This document shows, in pieces, positions 35,332 to 46,162 of a DNA stretch of 64,000 bases. Position 1 is the first letter of the stretch, and the number at the start of each line of letters is the position of its first letter. A program made the position numbers and the translations under genes. The notes beneath the pieces were generated by a model that had not been told where the DNA came from, did no database searches, and saw only the letters and a list, made by a program, of their open reading frames with translations. Source of the stretch: Sphingopyxis chilensis (GTDB lineage Bacteria > Pseudomonadota > Alphaproteobacteria > Sphingomonadales > Sphingomonadaceae); contig NZ_CP142394.1 of NCBI RefSeq assembly GCF_035930445.1, forward strand, positions 2,079,501 to 2,143,500. The letters run 5' to 3'.

Positions 35332-36720
35332 ATGTTCCGGCTGTTCAAACATTATGTCCCGCACGCCGTCGTCTGGCTGGCGCTGATCGAATTTTTCGCG
35401 CTGCTCGGGTCGGCCGAGGGGGCGTGGCATCTTTATGCGCATCAGGCGGGGTTCGACGCCGGGCCGCTGGCAAGCCGCTGGCTGCCGCTCTTGACCTTCG
35501 GCGTGTCCAATTCGCTCGCGATGATGGCGACCGGAATGTACGGGAACGAGGGGCTGCGTTCGATGCGCTTCGCGACCGCGCGCCTGCTGGCCGCCATCTC
35601 GCTCGGCGTGATCTTTCTCTCGGTGCTCGGCTTCCTGTTGCCGACCGCGACGCTGTGGCGCGCGAACAGCCTCTATGCAATGATCTTCGCGATCGCGGTG
35701 CTGTTCGTCATTCGGCTGGCGCTGACCCAGTCGGCAGGCACCGAGGCCTTTCGCCGCCGCATCCTGGTGCTTGGCGCCGGGCCCCGCGCCGCGCGGCTGG
35801 CGGCGCTCGCCGACGCGCCGGGCAGCGGGCTCGAAATGGTCGGCTTCATCGCAATGAGCGCCAATGAAAAGACGGTCGCCGGCGCGATCCCGCGCGATGC
35901 GATAGCCAATCTGTCGGACCATGTCGTGACGCTGCGCGCCGGCGAAGTCGTGCTCGCGCTCGAGGAGCGCCGCAACGCGCTGCCGCTGAACGACCTTTTG
36001 CGCGTCAAGACGACGGGGGTTCATGTCAACGATATCGCGAGCTTCATCGAGCGCGAGACCGGGCGCGTCGACCTCGCGACCACGAACCCGAGCGGCCTCA
36101 TCTTTTCCGACGGCTTTTCGGCGGGGCAGCGGATTTCGAAAGTCGGCAAGCGCCTGTTCGATATCCTTGCCAGCCTGATCGTGCTGATCGTGGGGCTGCC
36201 GCTGATCATCGTCGCGGGAATTGCGGTGGTGCTCGATAGCCGCGGGCCGGTCTTTTACCGCCAGCCGCGCGTCGGCCTGTTCGGCGAACCCTATGACATC
36301 TTCAAGATCCGCTCGATGCGCACCGACGCCGAAGCCGCCGGCAAGGCGGTGTGGGCGAGCGAGAATGATCCGCGGATCACGCGCGTCGGACGGGTGATCC
36401 GCAAGCTGCGTATCGACGAATTGCCCCAGATCTGGTGCGTATTGAAAGGCGAGATGAGCTTCGTCGGGCCGCGCCCCGAACGGCCGAGCTTCGTCGAGGA
36501 GCTCGAAAAGAAGCTGCCCTATTATGCCGAACGGCACATGGTGAAACCCGGCCTGACCGGCTGGGCACAGATCAACTATCCCTATGGCGCGTCGGTCGAG
36601 GATGCGCGCGTGAAGCTCGAATATGACCTTTATTACGCCAAGAATTATTCGCCCTTCCTCGATCTTCTGATCCTGCTCCAGACCGTGCGCGTCGTGCTGT
36701 GGCCGGAGGGAGCGCGCTAG
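35332..36720 (+). CDS. Exopolysaccharide polyprenyl glycosylphosphotransferase, XrtA/PEP-CTERM type (TIGR03013)
   Basis: A 462-residue membrane glycosyltransferase that starts repeat-unit synthesis by moving a sugar-phosphate to undecaprenyl-P. Four N-terminal helices (about residues 7-130) are followed by a nucleotide-binding-like region (ILVLGAGPRAARLAAL). A fifth helix (ILASLIVLIVGLPLIIVAG) precedes the bacterial sugar-transferase domain with RMGLFGEPYDIFKIRSM-like KIRSM, LPQIWCVLKGEMSFVGPRPE and KPGLTGWAQINYPYGAS. The family is found with exosortase XrtA. PrsK starts one base after its stop. Confidence 0.93.
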   Translation: MFRLFKHYVPHAVVWLALIEFFALLGSAEGAWHLYAHQAGFDAGPLASRWLPLLTFGVSNSLAMMATGMYGNEGLRSMRFATARLLAAISLGVIFLSVLGFLLPTATLWRANSLYAMIFAIAVLFVIRLALTQSAGTEAFRRRILVLGAGPRAARLAALADAPGSGLEMVGFIAMSANEKTVAGAIPRDAIANLSDHVVTLRAGEVVLALEERRNALPLNDLLRVKTTGVHVNDIASFIERETGRVDLATTNPSGLIFSDGFSAGQRISKVGKRLFDILASLIVLIVGLPLIIVAGIAVVLDSRGPVFYRQPRVGLFGEPYDIFKIRSMRTDAEAAGKAVWASENDPRITRVGRVIRKLRIDELPQIWCVLKGEMSFVGPRPERPSFVEELEKKLPYYAERHMVKPGLTGWAQINYPYGASVEDARVKLEYDLYYAKNYSPFLDLLILLQTVRVVLWPEGAR

Positions 36721-36721
36721 C

Positions 36722-38845
36722 GTGAACGCGCTCGCGGCCCTGTCGCAGATCCTGTCCGGCGCGGCGCTGGCGGGCTTTTCGGGCGTCACGCTGTGGCTGC
36801 TGATGCGGCCGCGCGCGCGCATGGCGGCGCTGATGCCCGCACCCCGCTGGCAGGTGCTGGCAGCAGCGGCGACCGCGCTGTGGTGCGCGGCGCTGGCGAT
36901 CTTTTCGCCCGGATCGTCGGAGGCGCTGGCCGTCCAGATGATCCGCGACGGCGCGATGCTGGGCTGGCTTGCGGCGACATTCTGGTCATCGCGCGCGCCG
37001 ATGCCGCGCCCGCTCCGCCTGATCCTGCGTATGCTCGCGACGATTTGCCTGCTCGCCTTCCTGCTCGGCGCGGCGGCGCACCTGCGCGCAGGAACCGCCG
37101 CCGCGCCGTGGATGAAACCGACGCTGACCTTCACCGCGATGATCGTGGCGATCGGCGGACTCCTGATCCTCGACGGCGGCGTCCGCCGCGCGAGCGGCGG
37201 GCTGCGGATGCCGGTGATGGCGGTCGCGGGCGGTTTCGCCATGCTCTGGGCCTATGAACTCAACGTCCAGCTGATCGGCGCCCTGACCGGAGAGAAAGCC
37301 TCGACGCTGATCGCGCTGTTGCCTGCGGTCGCCCTGCTGACCGTGCCGATCCACGTCGTTGCCGCGATGGACATCGGCCGCGAGCGGATGCGGCTGTCGC
37401 GCACGGCGGCGACGCGGTCGCTGATCCTGCTGGGCGCTGCCACCTATCTCATCCTGATCGCGCTGACCGGCGCGATCGCGCGCGCGGTCGGCAGCGATTA
37501 TGCCGAGCTGGCGCAGGCAATTTCACTCGTCGTCGCGCTCGGCGCCGGCGGGCTCATGCTCGCCTCTTCGCGCGCACGGGCATGGCTGTCGGTGATGATC
37601 TCCAAGCATTTCTTCGAGCATCGCTACGACTATCGCGCCGAATGGATGCGGTTCACCGCGACGCTGGCGCAAGGGGACGGCGACGATGATCGCAACCTAT
37701 ACCGGCGCGTCGCGAAGGCGCTCGCGCAATTGACGGGCAGCCCGGGCGCCTTGCTGATGCTGCCCGCCGCCTCGGGCGGTTTCCGCGTCGCCGAGCAATG
37801 GCATTGGCCCGGCGGCGTGAGCGAAGACGCCAGCCTGTCGCTGCGTTCGGCCTTCATGCTTCAGGAAACGCAGCATATCGTCGACCTCGACGCCGAGCGC
37901 CGGGGCGCGCCGGGCGACAAGGCGGAGGGCGAGGATCTCGCGATCCCCGAGTGGCTGATCGCCGACACGCGCGCCTGGGTCGTGGTGCCGGTCCTCCATT
38001 TCCAGCGCATGATCGCGATCGCCGTCCTGCACCGTCCGCCGGCGTCGCGGGCGCTCGACTGGGAGGATCTCGACGTGCTGCGCATCGCGGGACAGCAGGC
38101 GGCGAGCTATCTGGCCGAATCGCAGAGCCAGCGCGCGCTGTCCGAGGCGCGGCGGTTCGATGAATTCAACCGCCGCTTTGCCTTCATCATGCACGACATC
38201 AAGAATCTGGCGAGCCAGCTGTCGCTGCTCGCGCGCAATGCCGAGCGCCATGCCGACAAGCCCGAATTCCGCGCCGACATGACGCAGACGCTGAAGATTT
38301 CGGCCGGGCGGCTCAGCGACCTGCTCGTTCGCCTGTCGCCGCGCGAACGCGGGCCCGCGGCCGAGCCCGGCCGCACGCTGGTCGAGCCGGTACTGAACGA
38401 GGTCGCGGCCGAAATGCGCCCGCGCCGCGCGCTGTTCGTCGGCTGCCAGGCCGGATTGTCGGCGTGGGCGGAGGCAGGCGCGATCCGCCAGATCGTCCAG
38501 CATCTGGTGTCCAACGCGATCGACGCGTCGGCGCCCGAGACGCCGGTTCAGGTCGTTGCGGTCGCCGAACAGGGGCGCGTTCGTATCGACGTGATCGACC
38601 AGGGCTGCGGCATGACGCACGCGTTCATCCGCGACGAGCTGTTCAAGCCGTTCGTGTCGACGAAGGATTCGGGTTTCGGGCTCGGCGCGTTCGAGGCGCT
38701 GCAGATCGCGCAGGCGATGGGCGGCGCGATCGAAGTGGCGAGCGAACCGGGCAAGGGCAGCAATTTCACGCTGTGGCTGCCGCTCGCCGATGCGCACGGC
38801 GAGGCCGCGGACAATGCACGGATCATGAAAGCGGGAATGAAATGA
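36722..38845 (+). CDS. prsK: XrtA/PEP-CTERM system sensor histidine kinase PrsK
   Basis: A 707-residue sensor kinase starting at GTG 36722. The first 290 residues hold about eight to ten membrane helices, followed by a GAF-like domain (SPGALLMLPAASGGFRVAEQ onward). A HisKA-like segment carries the phospho-His in MHDIKNLASQLSLLARNAER, and the HATPase domain has SNAIDAS, DQGCGMT and SKDSGFGLGAFEA. It pairs with PrsR, with which it overlaps by 4 bp. PrsK/PrsR regulate PEP-CTERM protein and exopolysaccharide genes in exosortase bacteria. Confidence 0.92.
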   Translation: MNALAALSQILSGAALAGFSGVTLWLLMRPRARMAALMPAPRWQVLAAAATALWCAALAIFSPGSSEALAVQMIRDGAMLGWLAATFWSSRAPMPRPLRLILRMLATICLLAFLLGAAAHLRAGTAAAPWMKPTLTFTAMIVAIGGLLILDGGVRRASGGLRMPVMAVAGGFAMLWAYELNVQLIGALTGEKASTLIALLPAVALLTVPIHVVAAMDIGRERMRLSRTAATRSLILLGAATYLILIALTGAIARAVGSDYAELAQAISLVVALGAGGLMLASSRARAWLSVMISKHFFEHRYDYRAEWMRFTATLAQGDGDDDRNLYRRVAKALAQLTGSPGALLMLPAASGGFRVAEQWHWPGGVSEDASLSLRSAFMLQETQHIVDLDAERRGAPGDKAEGEDLAIPEWLIADTRAWVVVPVLHFQRMIAIAVLHRPPASRALDWEDLDVLRIAGQQAASYLAESQSQRALSEARRFDEFNRRFAFIMHDIKNLASQLSLLARNAERHADKPEFRADMTQTLKISAGRLSDLLVRLSPRERGPAAEPGRTLVEPVLNEVAAEMRPRRALFVGCQAGLSAWAEAGAIRQIVQHLVSNAIDASAPETPVQVVAVAEQGRVRIDVIDQGCGMTHAFIRDELFKPFVSTKDSGFGLGAFEALQIAQAMGGAIEVASEPGKGSNFTLWLPLADAHGEAADNARIMKAGMK

Positions 38846-40221
38846 ACGAGGGCGGGACCGGTTTGCGCACATTGCTGGTGGTCGAGGATGACGCCGGGCT
38901 GCAGGCGCAGCTCAAATGGGCCTATGAGGATTATCGGGTGCTGGTCGCGGGCGATCACGACGCCGCGATCGAGATGCTGCGCGCCGACGAGCCCGATGTG
39001 GTGACGCTCGACCTTGGCCTGCCGCCCGATCCCGACGGCACGCGCGAGGGATTCCGGACGCTGAAAACGATCCTCGAGGTCAAGCCCGACACCAAGGTGA
39101 TCGTCGTATCGGGGCATGGCGAGCGGGCGAGCGCGCTGAGCGCGATCGCGAACGGCGCGTGGGATTTCTATCAGAAGCCGATCGACATCGACGAACTGGG
39201 ACTGATCGTCGCGCGCGCCTTCCATGTGCGCGAGCTGGAGGTCGAGAATGCGCGGCTCGCCGAACGCGGCGCGGGCGACAATCATGTGCTCGGCGGGATG
39301 ATCACCGGCGCGCCCGAGATGCTGAAGGTCGCGCGCACGATCGAGCGCGTCGCGAACCTCGACGTGTCGGTCATGCTGCTCGGCGCGAGCGGCACCGGCA
39401 AGGAATTGCTCGCGCGCGGATTGCACGAGGCCAGCGCGCGGCGTGACGGCGCGTTCGTCGCGATCAACTGCGCCGCGATCCCCGAAAATCTGCTCGAAAG
39501 CGAATTGTTCGGGCACGAAAAGGGCGCGTTCACCGGCGCGGTCAAGACGACCGAGGGCAAGATCGAGCTCGCGCATGGCGGCACGTTGTTCCTCGACGAA
39601 GTCGGCGACATTCCGCTTCCGCTGCAGGTCAAGCTGTTGCGATTCCTGCAGGAACGGACGATCGAGCGCATCGGCGGACGCAAGGCGATTCCCGTCGATA
39701 CGCGAATCGTCTGCGCGACGCACCGCGACCTCGACGCGATGATCGCGCAGCAGAGCTTTCGCGACGATCTTTATTACCGGCTCGCCGAAATGGTGGTGAA
39801 GATCCCGCCGCTCGCCGAGCGGCCCGGCGACGCGGTTCTGCTCGCGCGGCATTTCCTCCACCAATATGCGCCCGAGATGAATCCCGGCGTGCGGGGCTTC
39901 GCCCCCGACGCGCTGCAGGCGATCGACGAGGGACGCTGGCCCGGTAATGTCCGCGAGCTTGAAAACCGCATCAAGCGCGCCGTAATCATGGCCGACGGCA
40001 AGCTGGTGATGCGCGAGGATCTCGATATGGCGGGGGGCGACGATCGCGACGGTGAAGAGGCGTGGCTCAACCTGCGCAGCGCGCGCGAGGCCGCCGACCG
40101 CGTCGCGATCCGCCGCGCGATGACGCAAAGCGAGGGCAATATCTCGCTCGCGGCGAAATTGCTCGGGATCAGCCGGCCGACGCTCTACGACCTGCTCAAA
40201 CAATATCGGATGCAGGGCTGA
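38842..40221 (+). CDS. prsR: PEP-CTERM-box response regulator PrsR (sigma-54 activator)
   Basis: A 459-residue NtrC-type activator. The receiver domain has Asp in VVTLDLGLPPDPDG and Lys in YQKPIDIDE; the AAA+ domain has Walker A GASGTGKELLA, the sigma-54 loop GAFTGA and Walker B LFLDEVGD; the C-terminal Fis helix-turn-helix is SLAAKLLGISRPTLYDLLKQ. All motifs are intact, in contrast to the homologue at 22352. The start is the ATG at 38842 overlapping prsK (ATGA). It should act at -24/-12 promoters, and none is evident in this cluster. Confidence 0.93.
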   Translation: MNEGGTGLRTLLVVEDDAGLQAQLKWAYEDYRVLVAGDHDAAIEMLRADEPDVVTLDLGLPPDPDGTREGFRTLKTILEVKPDTKVIVVSGHGERASALSAIANGAWDFYQKPIDIDELGLIVARAFHVRELEVENARLAERGAGDNHVLGGMITGAPEMLKVARTIERVANLDVSVMLLGASGTGKELLARGLHEASARRDGAFVAINCAAIPENLLESELFGHEKGAFTGAVKTTEGKIELAHGGTLFLDEVGDIPLPLQVKLLRFLQERTIERIGGRKAIPVDTRIVCATHRDLDAMIAQQSFRDDLYYRLAEMVVKIPPLAERPGDAVLLARHFLHQYAPEMNPGVRGFAPDALQAIDEGRWPGNVRELENRIKRAVIMADGKLVMREDLDMAGGDDRDGEEAWLNLRSAREAADRVAIRRAMTQSEGNISLAAKLLGISRPTLYDLLKQYRMQG

Positions 40222-42069
40222 ATGGACTTTCGCCGCGTCTGGACCGGTGCGCCGTTCGTGGCGGCGCTGCTGCTCGCGGGGTGCGGCGATGGCGGACCGG
40301 CCACGCCGCGCCAGGCCGGTGAACAGCACCGCGCGGCACTGCAGGCGGCGATTGCCGACGATCCGGACGACATAGCGCGGCGCGTCGCGCTGGCGCGGGT
40401 GGCGATCCGGCTCGGCGACGGGGTCGGAGCCGAAGCGGCGGTCAAGGGCGCGCTCGGTGCCGGCGCCAACGATGCGGCGCTGCGGCCCCTGCTCGCCCGC
40501 GCCTACGCGATGCAGGGCGAAGGCGCACGCGCGCTCGATACGCTGGAAGGCGGGCCGGTCATTCCCGAAATGATGGGCGAAGCGGCGTGGGTCGCGGGCG
40601 ATGTCCATCTTGCGAACGGCGACCTCGCCGCAGCGCGCGAGGCCTATGACCGGGCCGTGCACGAATTGCCGCGCAGCTCGGCCTTGTGGGTCGATGTCGC
40701 GCGCTTTCGCGAGGCCAACGCCGACACGCTCGGCGCCCGCGACGCGGTCGATTATGCGATCGAACTCGACAAGGCGAACAGCGCGGCGCTGGCGTTCAAG
40801 GCGAATCTCGTGCGCGGCGAAGAGGGACTCGAAGCGTCGCTTGGCTGGTATGCGGAAGCGCTCGTCGCCAACCCCGACAATGCGGACGCGCTCATCGACC
40901 AGGCCGCGACGCTCGGCGACCTCGGCCGGTATCGCGACATGCTGGCGGCGCTGCGCCATGCGGCAGCGATCGTGCCGCGCGATCCGCGCCTCTATTATCT
41001 GCAGGCGGTGCTCGCGGCGCGCGTGGGCAAATATGCGCTGGCCCGCAGCCTGCTCCAGCGCACGCGCGGCGAACTCGACGAACAGCCGTCCTTCATGCTG
41101 CTGAGCGCTATCGTCGAGCTCGAACTGGGCGGCGAGGCGGTCGCGGCAAACTGGGCGGACCGCTTGCTCGCCGAGCAGCCGCATAATTTCACCGCGCGGC
41201 GCATCCTTGCCGCCGCCGAATGGGCCGATGGCGATGCCGACGCCGCGCGCGAGGCGCTGCTGCCGCTCACCCGCCGTCCCGACGCCGACAGCTGGTCGCT
41301 GATCCTGGCATCGCGCGCGGCGGCGGAGCTGGGGCGCGATATGGAATCGGCGGATTATCTGGGGCGCGCCGCGGCGCTCAGTCCCGGCGAAGCCATTCCC
41401 TTCGCTATCGACGATGATTACGGGCTGGTCGCGATGGCGGCCGATGCCGCCCCGCTCGACCCGGCCAAGGCGATCCCGGCGATCGCGGTCGACCTGGCGA
41501 GCGGTAATAGCGCGCGGGCGATCGGGCGCGCGATGCAGCTGCGCGACGCGAACCGCGGCGTCGCCGACGCGCATATCCTGCTCGGCGACGCGGCGCTGGC
41601 GGGCGGGCGGTTCGACCTGGCGGTCGAGGCCTATCGCGCCGCGCGCGCCATCGATGCCGGCGAGCGCACCACGCTACGCCTCGCCAACGCGCTGTATCGC
41701 GCGGGCGATGTCGCGGGATCGGGCGCCGCGATCCTGGCGCTGCGCGACGGGCAGCCGTCGAGCATCGCCGCCGACCGGTTGGCGGGGCACCTCGCGATGG
41801 ACCTTCGGCATTGGGACCGGGCGATCGGTCATTTCGACCGCGTGCGCCGGCGGATCGGCGACCGCGACGCGGTGATCCTGCGCGAACTGGCGCGCGCCTG
41901 GGCGGCGAAGGGCGACGATGCGCGCGCGTTGCTGCTGATCGACCGTGCCTATCGGTTGCAGCCGCTCAACGCCGGGATCATGGAATTTTACGCGGGATTG
42001 CTGGAAAAGCGCGGGAAAGCGCAGGCCGCGGCGGACCTTCGCGACAAGGCGGCGCAGATCGGGCGCTAG
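40222..42069 (+). CDS. prsT: XrtA/PEP-CTERM system TPR-repeat lipoprotein PrsT
   Basis: A 615-residue exported lipoprotein with signal and lipobox (ALLLAGCGDGG, Cys near residue 21) and a long series of TPR-like helix pairs, for example AAREAYDRAVHELPRSSALW and ALVANPDNADALIDQAATLG. It starts immediately after the prsR stop, with no gap. PrsT-type proteins are likely scaffolds for polysaccharide secretion. The role is inferred from the family and gene order. Confidence 0.9.
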   Translation: MDFRRVWTGAPFVAALLLAGCGDGGPATPRQAGEQHRAALQAAIADDPDDIARRVALARVAIRLGDGVGAEAAVKGALGAGANDAALRPLLARAYAMQGEGARALDTLEGGPVIPEMMGEAAWVAGDVHLANGDLAAAREAYDRAVHELPRSSALWVDVARFREANADTLGARDAVDYAIELDKANSAALAFKANLVRGEEGLEASLGWYAEALVANPDNADALIDQAATLGDLGRYRDMLAALRHAAAIVPRDPRLYYLQAVLAARVGKYALARSLLQRTRGELDEQPSFMLLSAIVELELGGEAVAANWADRLLAEQPHNFTARRILAAAEWADGDADAAREALLPLTRRPDADSWSLILASRAAAELGRDMESADYLGRAAALSPGEAIPFAIDDDYGLVAMAADAAPLDPAKAIPAIAVDLASGNSARAIGRAMQLRDANRGVADAHILLGDAALAGGRFDLAVEAYRAARAIDAGERTTLRLANALYRAGDVAGSGAAILALRDGQPSSIAADRLAGHLAMDLRHWDRAIGHFDRVRRRIGDRDAVILRELARAWAAKGDDARALLLIDRAYRLQPLNAGIMEFYAGLLEKRGKAQAAADLRDKAAQIGR

Positions 42070-42156
42070 CGAAGAGGCAAAAGCGGTTCGCGGCCGTTTT
42101 CGCGGCGCGATGCGGGAGGCTTATCACGGCCGGGCAAACCGGCTAGCGTCGCTTTC

Positions 42157-43221
42157 ATGCGCAAGATTCTCGCCTCGCTCGCCCTTCTCCTGACCAGCGC
42201 CGCCGCCGCGCACGCACAGACGATCGACGGCGCGGTCGAGGGTGACGCGGTCCTCAAGGATTTCGCCTTCGCGACCGGCGAAAAGCTGCCCGAGCTCAAG
42301 ATCCATTACACCACGCTCGGCACGCCGCGGCGCGACGCCGCGGGCGATGTGACCAACGCGGTGATGATCCTCCACGGAACCGGCGGGACCGGAAAGCAAT
42401 TCTTCCAGCCGCAGTTCGCCAACGAACTCTTCGGTCCCGGCCAGCCGCTCGATACGGGCAAATATTACATCATCCTGCCCGACAATATCGGCCATGGCGG
42501 CTCGTCGAAGCCGAGCGACGGCCTGCGGATGAAATTCCCGCGTTACGATTATAACGACATGGTCGGCGCGCAGCACCGGATGCTGACCGAAAAGCTCGGC
42601 GTGAAGAAGCTCAAGCTCATTCTCGGGACGTCGATGGGCTGCATGCACGCCTTCGTCTGGGGCGAGACGCGCCCCGGTTTCGCCGAAAAACTCGCGCCCT
42701 TCGCCTGCCTGCCCGTCGAGATCGCGGGTCAGAACCGCATGTGGCGCACGCTCGCGATCGACGCGATCAAGGCCGACCCGCAGTGGAACGGCGGCGATTA
42801 TACCGCCCCGCCCGTCGCGGGCCTGCGCACCGCTGCCTCGCTCCTCCTGATCGCGGGCGCCAACCCCTATGCGTTGCAGGCGCAATATCCGACGCGCGAA
42901 GCCGCCGAAAAATACAAGGACGAGGCCTTCGCGCGCGCCTATGGCCGCGGCGACGCCAATGACATGATCTATCAGCTCGACAGCTCGCGGACCTACAATC
43001 CCTGGCCCGACCTCGAAAAGATCGAGGTGCCCGTCCTGTGGATCAATTCGGCCGACGATTTCATCAACCCGCCCGCCTATGGCATCACCGAAAAGGCGGC
43101 GGCGCGCATGAACAGGGCGCGCTTCATCCTGATCCCCGCGAGCCCCGAAACCAAGGGACACAGCACCCACACATGGGCGAAGTTCTGGAAGGACGATGTC
43201 GCACGGCTGATGGCGGAGTAG
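42157..43221 (+). CDS. Exported MetX-like alpha/beta hydrolase
   Basis: A 354-residue protein with a signal peptide (ASLALLLTSAAAAHA), which is unlike true homoserine O-acetyltransferase. The fold is MetX-like: HGTGGTGKQF, then the nucleophile elbow GTSMGCMHA (Ser159), an Asp in INSADDFINP and the His in KGHSTHTW. Being exported, it is more likely a periplasmic esterase or acyltransferase than a methionine enzyme. It stands alone between prsT and trpG. Confidence 0.86.
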   Translation: MRKILASLALLLTSAAAAHAQTIDGAVEGDAVLKDFAFATGEKLPELKIHYTTLGTPRRDAAGDVTNAVMILHGTGGTGKQFFQPQFANELFGPGQPLDTGKYYIILPDNIGHGGSSKPSDGLRMKFPRYDYNDMVGAQHRMLTEKLGVKKLKLILGTSMGCMHAFVWGETRPGFAEKLAPFACLPVEIAGQNRMWRTLAIDAIKADPQWNGGDYTAPPVAGLRTAASLLLIAGANPYALQAQYPTREAAEKYKDEAFARAYGRGDANDMIYQLDSSRTYNPWPDLEKIEVPVLWINSADDFINPPAYGITEKAAARMNRARFILIPASPETKGHSTHTWAKFWKDDVARLMAE

Positions 43222-43318
43222 GCCCGCTATGCCACCGTCCGGATGACGAAGTTGGGTTTGCGCCCGCACAAGCTTCTATCCCTTCCCCAACCCCTGCAAA
43301 AGCGTTAGTGCGCCCTCC

Positions 43319-43909
43319 ATGATCCTCGTCGTCGACAATTATGACAGCTTCACCTTCAACCTCGTTCATTATCTGATCGAGCTCGGGGTCGAGGTGCGCG
43401 TCGAGCGCAACGACGCGCTCACGGCCGCCCAGGCTCTTGCCACCGGCGCCGACGCGATCCTGATTTCGCCCGGCCCCTGCACCCCGAACGAAGCCGGGAT
43501 CAGCCTCGACCTCGTCGCCGCCTGCGCCGAAACCCGGCGTCCGTTGCTCGGCGTCTGCCTCGGCCACCAGGCGATCGGCCAGCATTTCGGCGGCACCGTC
43601 CAGCGCGGCCATTTGATGCACGGCAAGACCTCGCCCGTCTGCCACGACGGCAGCGGGCTCTACGCGGGCCTGCCCTCGCCCTTTCAGGCGACGCGCTACC
43701 ACAGCCTCGAGGTCGTCGACATTCCCGAGCGCCTGTTGATCAACGCGACGAGCGACGACGGCGCGGTGATGGGCTTCCGCCACGCCGAACTGCCGATCCA
43801 CGGCGTCCAGTTCCACCCCGAAAGCATCGCGACCGAGCATGGCCACGCGATGCTCGCCAATTTTCTGAAGATCGCGGGGCTGCCGGTCGGCGAGCGCAAG
43901 GCGGCATGA
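43319..43909 (+). CDS. trpG: Anthranilate synthase component II (glutamine amidotransferase)
   Basis: TrpG hydrolyses glutamine to supply ammonia to TrpE. The 196-residue class-I amidotransferase starts [20 protein letters not shown], with the nucleophile Cys in [10 protein letters not shown] and His/Glu in GVQFHPES. No trpE is adjacent. It may also serve as PabA for folate synthesis. It overlaps trpD by 4 bp, and the operon continues with trpC, moaC and moeA. Confidence 0.96.
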   Translation: MILVVDNYDSFTFNLVHYLIELGVEVRVERNDALTAAQALATGADAILISPGPCTPNEAGISLDLVAACAETRRPLLGVCLGHQAIGQHFGGTVQRGHLMHGKTSPVCHDGSGLYAGLPSPFQATRYHSLEVVDIPERLLINATSDDGAVMGFRHAELPIHGVQFHPESIATEHGHAMLANFLKIAGLPVGERKAA

Positions 43910-44904
43910 GCCGCTTCGGCCCCTTCCCCGACCCCTCGGTGCTGCTCGATCATGACGAGGCGGCCGACGCCTTCGCGACGATGCTCGACGGCGGCGCGAG
44001 CGACGAACAGGTCACCGAATTCCTGATCGCGCTGTCCGACCGCGGCGAAACGATGGTCGAAATCGCCGCCGCGGCGCAGGCGATGCGCGACCGGCTGATT
44101 CCCATCGACGCCCCGACGGGCGCGATCGACGTCTGCGGCACCGGCGGCGACGGCCACCATACGCTCAACGTTTCGACCGCGGTATCGATCGTCGTCGCGG
44201 CGTGCGAGGTTCCGGTCGCAAAGCATGGAAATCGCGCGGCTTCTTCGAAATCAGGAGCGGCCGACACACTCGAGGCACTGGGCCTCGACATGGAGCGCGC
44301 CGACCGCATGGCGGAGGAACAGCTCGCCGACCTCGGCATCTGCTTCCTGTTCGCCGGCACCCGCCACCCGGCGATGAAGCGCATCATGCCGATCCGCAGG
44401 GCCATCGGGCGGCGGACGATTTTCAACCTGATGGGCCCGCTCGCCAATCCCGCGCGCGTCACGCGGCAGCTCGTGGGCATCGCGCGCCCCGCCTATGTTC
44501 CCGTCTATGCCGAGGCGCTCCACCGGCTCGGCACCGATCATTCGCGCGTGATCTCGGGCGACGAGGGCCTCGACGAACTCTCGCTCGCGGGCGGCAACGA
44601 GGTCGCGGTCGTGACGCCCGAAGGCGTGCGGATGCAGCGCAGCACCGCCGCCGATGCGGGCCTGACCACGCGCTCGCTCGATGAAATCCGCGGCGGCGAC
44701 GCCGAATATAATGCCAGGGCGCTTCGCCGCCTGCTCGAGGGCGAACCCGGCGCCTATCGCGACGCGGTGCTCTATAACGCCGCCGAGGCGCTCGTCGTCG
44801 CCGGCGCCGCCGACACTTTGCTCGAGGGCGTCGAGGAAGCCGCCGAGGCGATCGACAAGGGTCTCGCCAATGCGCTGCTCAATTGCTGGATCGCCTATAA
44901 ATGA
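43906..44904 (+). CDS. trpD: Anthranilate phosphoribosyltransferase
   Basis: TrpD adds the phosphoribosyl group to anthranilate. The 332-residue protein shows the conserved [36 protein letters not shown] and MGPLANPA motifs. It overlaps trpG and trpC by 4 bp each (ATGA), so the three are translated as a unit. Confidence 0.97.
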   Translation: MSRFGPFPDPSVLLDHDEAADAFATMLDGGASDEQVTEFLIALSDRGETMVEIAAAAQAMRDRLIPIDAPTGAIDVCGTGGDGHHTLNVSTAVSIVVAACEVPVAKHGNRAASSKSGAADTLEALGLDMERADRMAEEQLADLGICFLFAGTRHPAMKRIMPIRRAIGRRTIFNLMGPLANPARVTRQLVGIARPAYVPVYAEALHRLGTDHSRVISGDEGLDELSLAGGNEVAVVTPEGVRMQRSTAADAGLTTRSLDEIRGGDAEYNARALRRLLEGEPGAYRDAVLYNAAEALVVAGAADTLLEGVEEAAEAIDKGLANALLNCWIAYK

Positions 44905-45691
44905 ACAAGCTTACCCAGATACTTGCTGCCAAAGCCGCAGAAGTCGCCGAGCGCCGCGCTCTGCGCTCCTTCTCCGACCTCGACGCGATCGACGCCGGCC
45001 CCGTGCGCGGCTTCGCGAAAGCACTGCACGCCAGGATCGACGCCGGCGGCTTCGGCCTGATTGCCGAAATCAAGAAAGCTTCGCCCTCCAAAGGATTGAT
45101 CAGGCAGGATTTCGATCCCGCCGACCACGCCCGCGCCTACGCGGCAGGCGGCGCCGCCTGCCTGTCGGTCCTGACCGACGCGCCCTGGTTTCAGGGGCAT
45201 GAGGATTACCTCATCGCCGCGCGCGCCGCCTGCGCGCTTCCGGTGCTCCGCAAGGATTTCATGGTCGACCCCTGGCAGGTCGCCGAGGCGCGCGCGATCG
45301 GCGCCGACGCAATTCTGATCATCGTCGCCGCGCTCGACGACGGCATGATGCAGGAGATCGAGGCGGCAGCGATCGAACGCGGCATGGACGTGCTCGTCGA
45401 GGTGCATGACGAAGCCGAACTCGACCGCGCGCTGAGCCAGCTCGAATCGCGCCTGATCGGCGTCAACAACCGCGACCTGCGGACCTTCGAAACCGATCTC
45501 GCGGTCACCGAACGCCTCGCCACGCGCGTCCCGCCGGGCACCCTGCTCGTCGGCGAAAGCGGCATCGCGAGCCACGCCGATTGCGAAAGGCTCGCCAAAA
45601 GCGGCGTAAAAGCCTTCCTCGTCGGCGAAAGCCTGATGCGCCAGGATGACGTCACGGCGGCAACGAGGGCGCTGCTGGAGGGCGCCGCGGC

Positions 45692-45695
<4 letters not shown>
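44901..45695 (+). CDS. trpC: Indole-3-glycerol phosphate synthase
   Basis: A 264-residue TIM-barrel enzyme for the ring-closing step of tryptophan synthesis. Conserved residues include Lys and Ser in [23 protein letters not shown] and the phosphate loop [13 protein letters not shown]. It is the single-function form, without PRA isomerase. It overlaps both trpD and moaC by 4 bp. Confidence 0.97.

Positions 45696-46158
<463 letters not shown>

Positions 46159-46162
<4 letters not shown>

Noticed and set aside
35257..37242. Minus-strand frame of 661 codons opposite the sugar transferase and prsK
   Set aside because: Shadow frame, and it would also span the divergent promoter region.
38548..41574. 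Antisense open frame of 1008 codons across prsR and prsT
   Set aside because: High-GC codon bias leaves the opposite strand open; the sequence is Arg- and His-rich with no domain, while both sense genes match known families.
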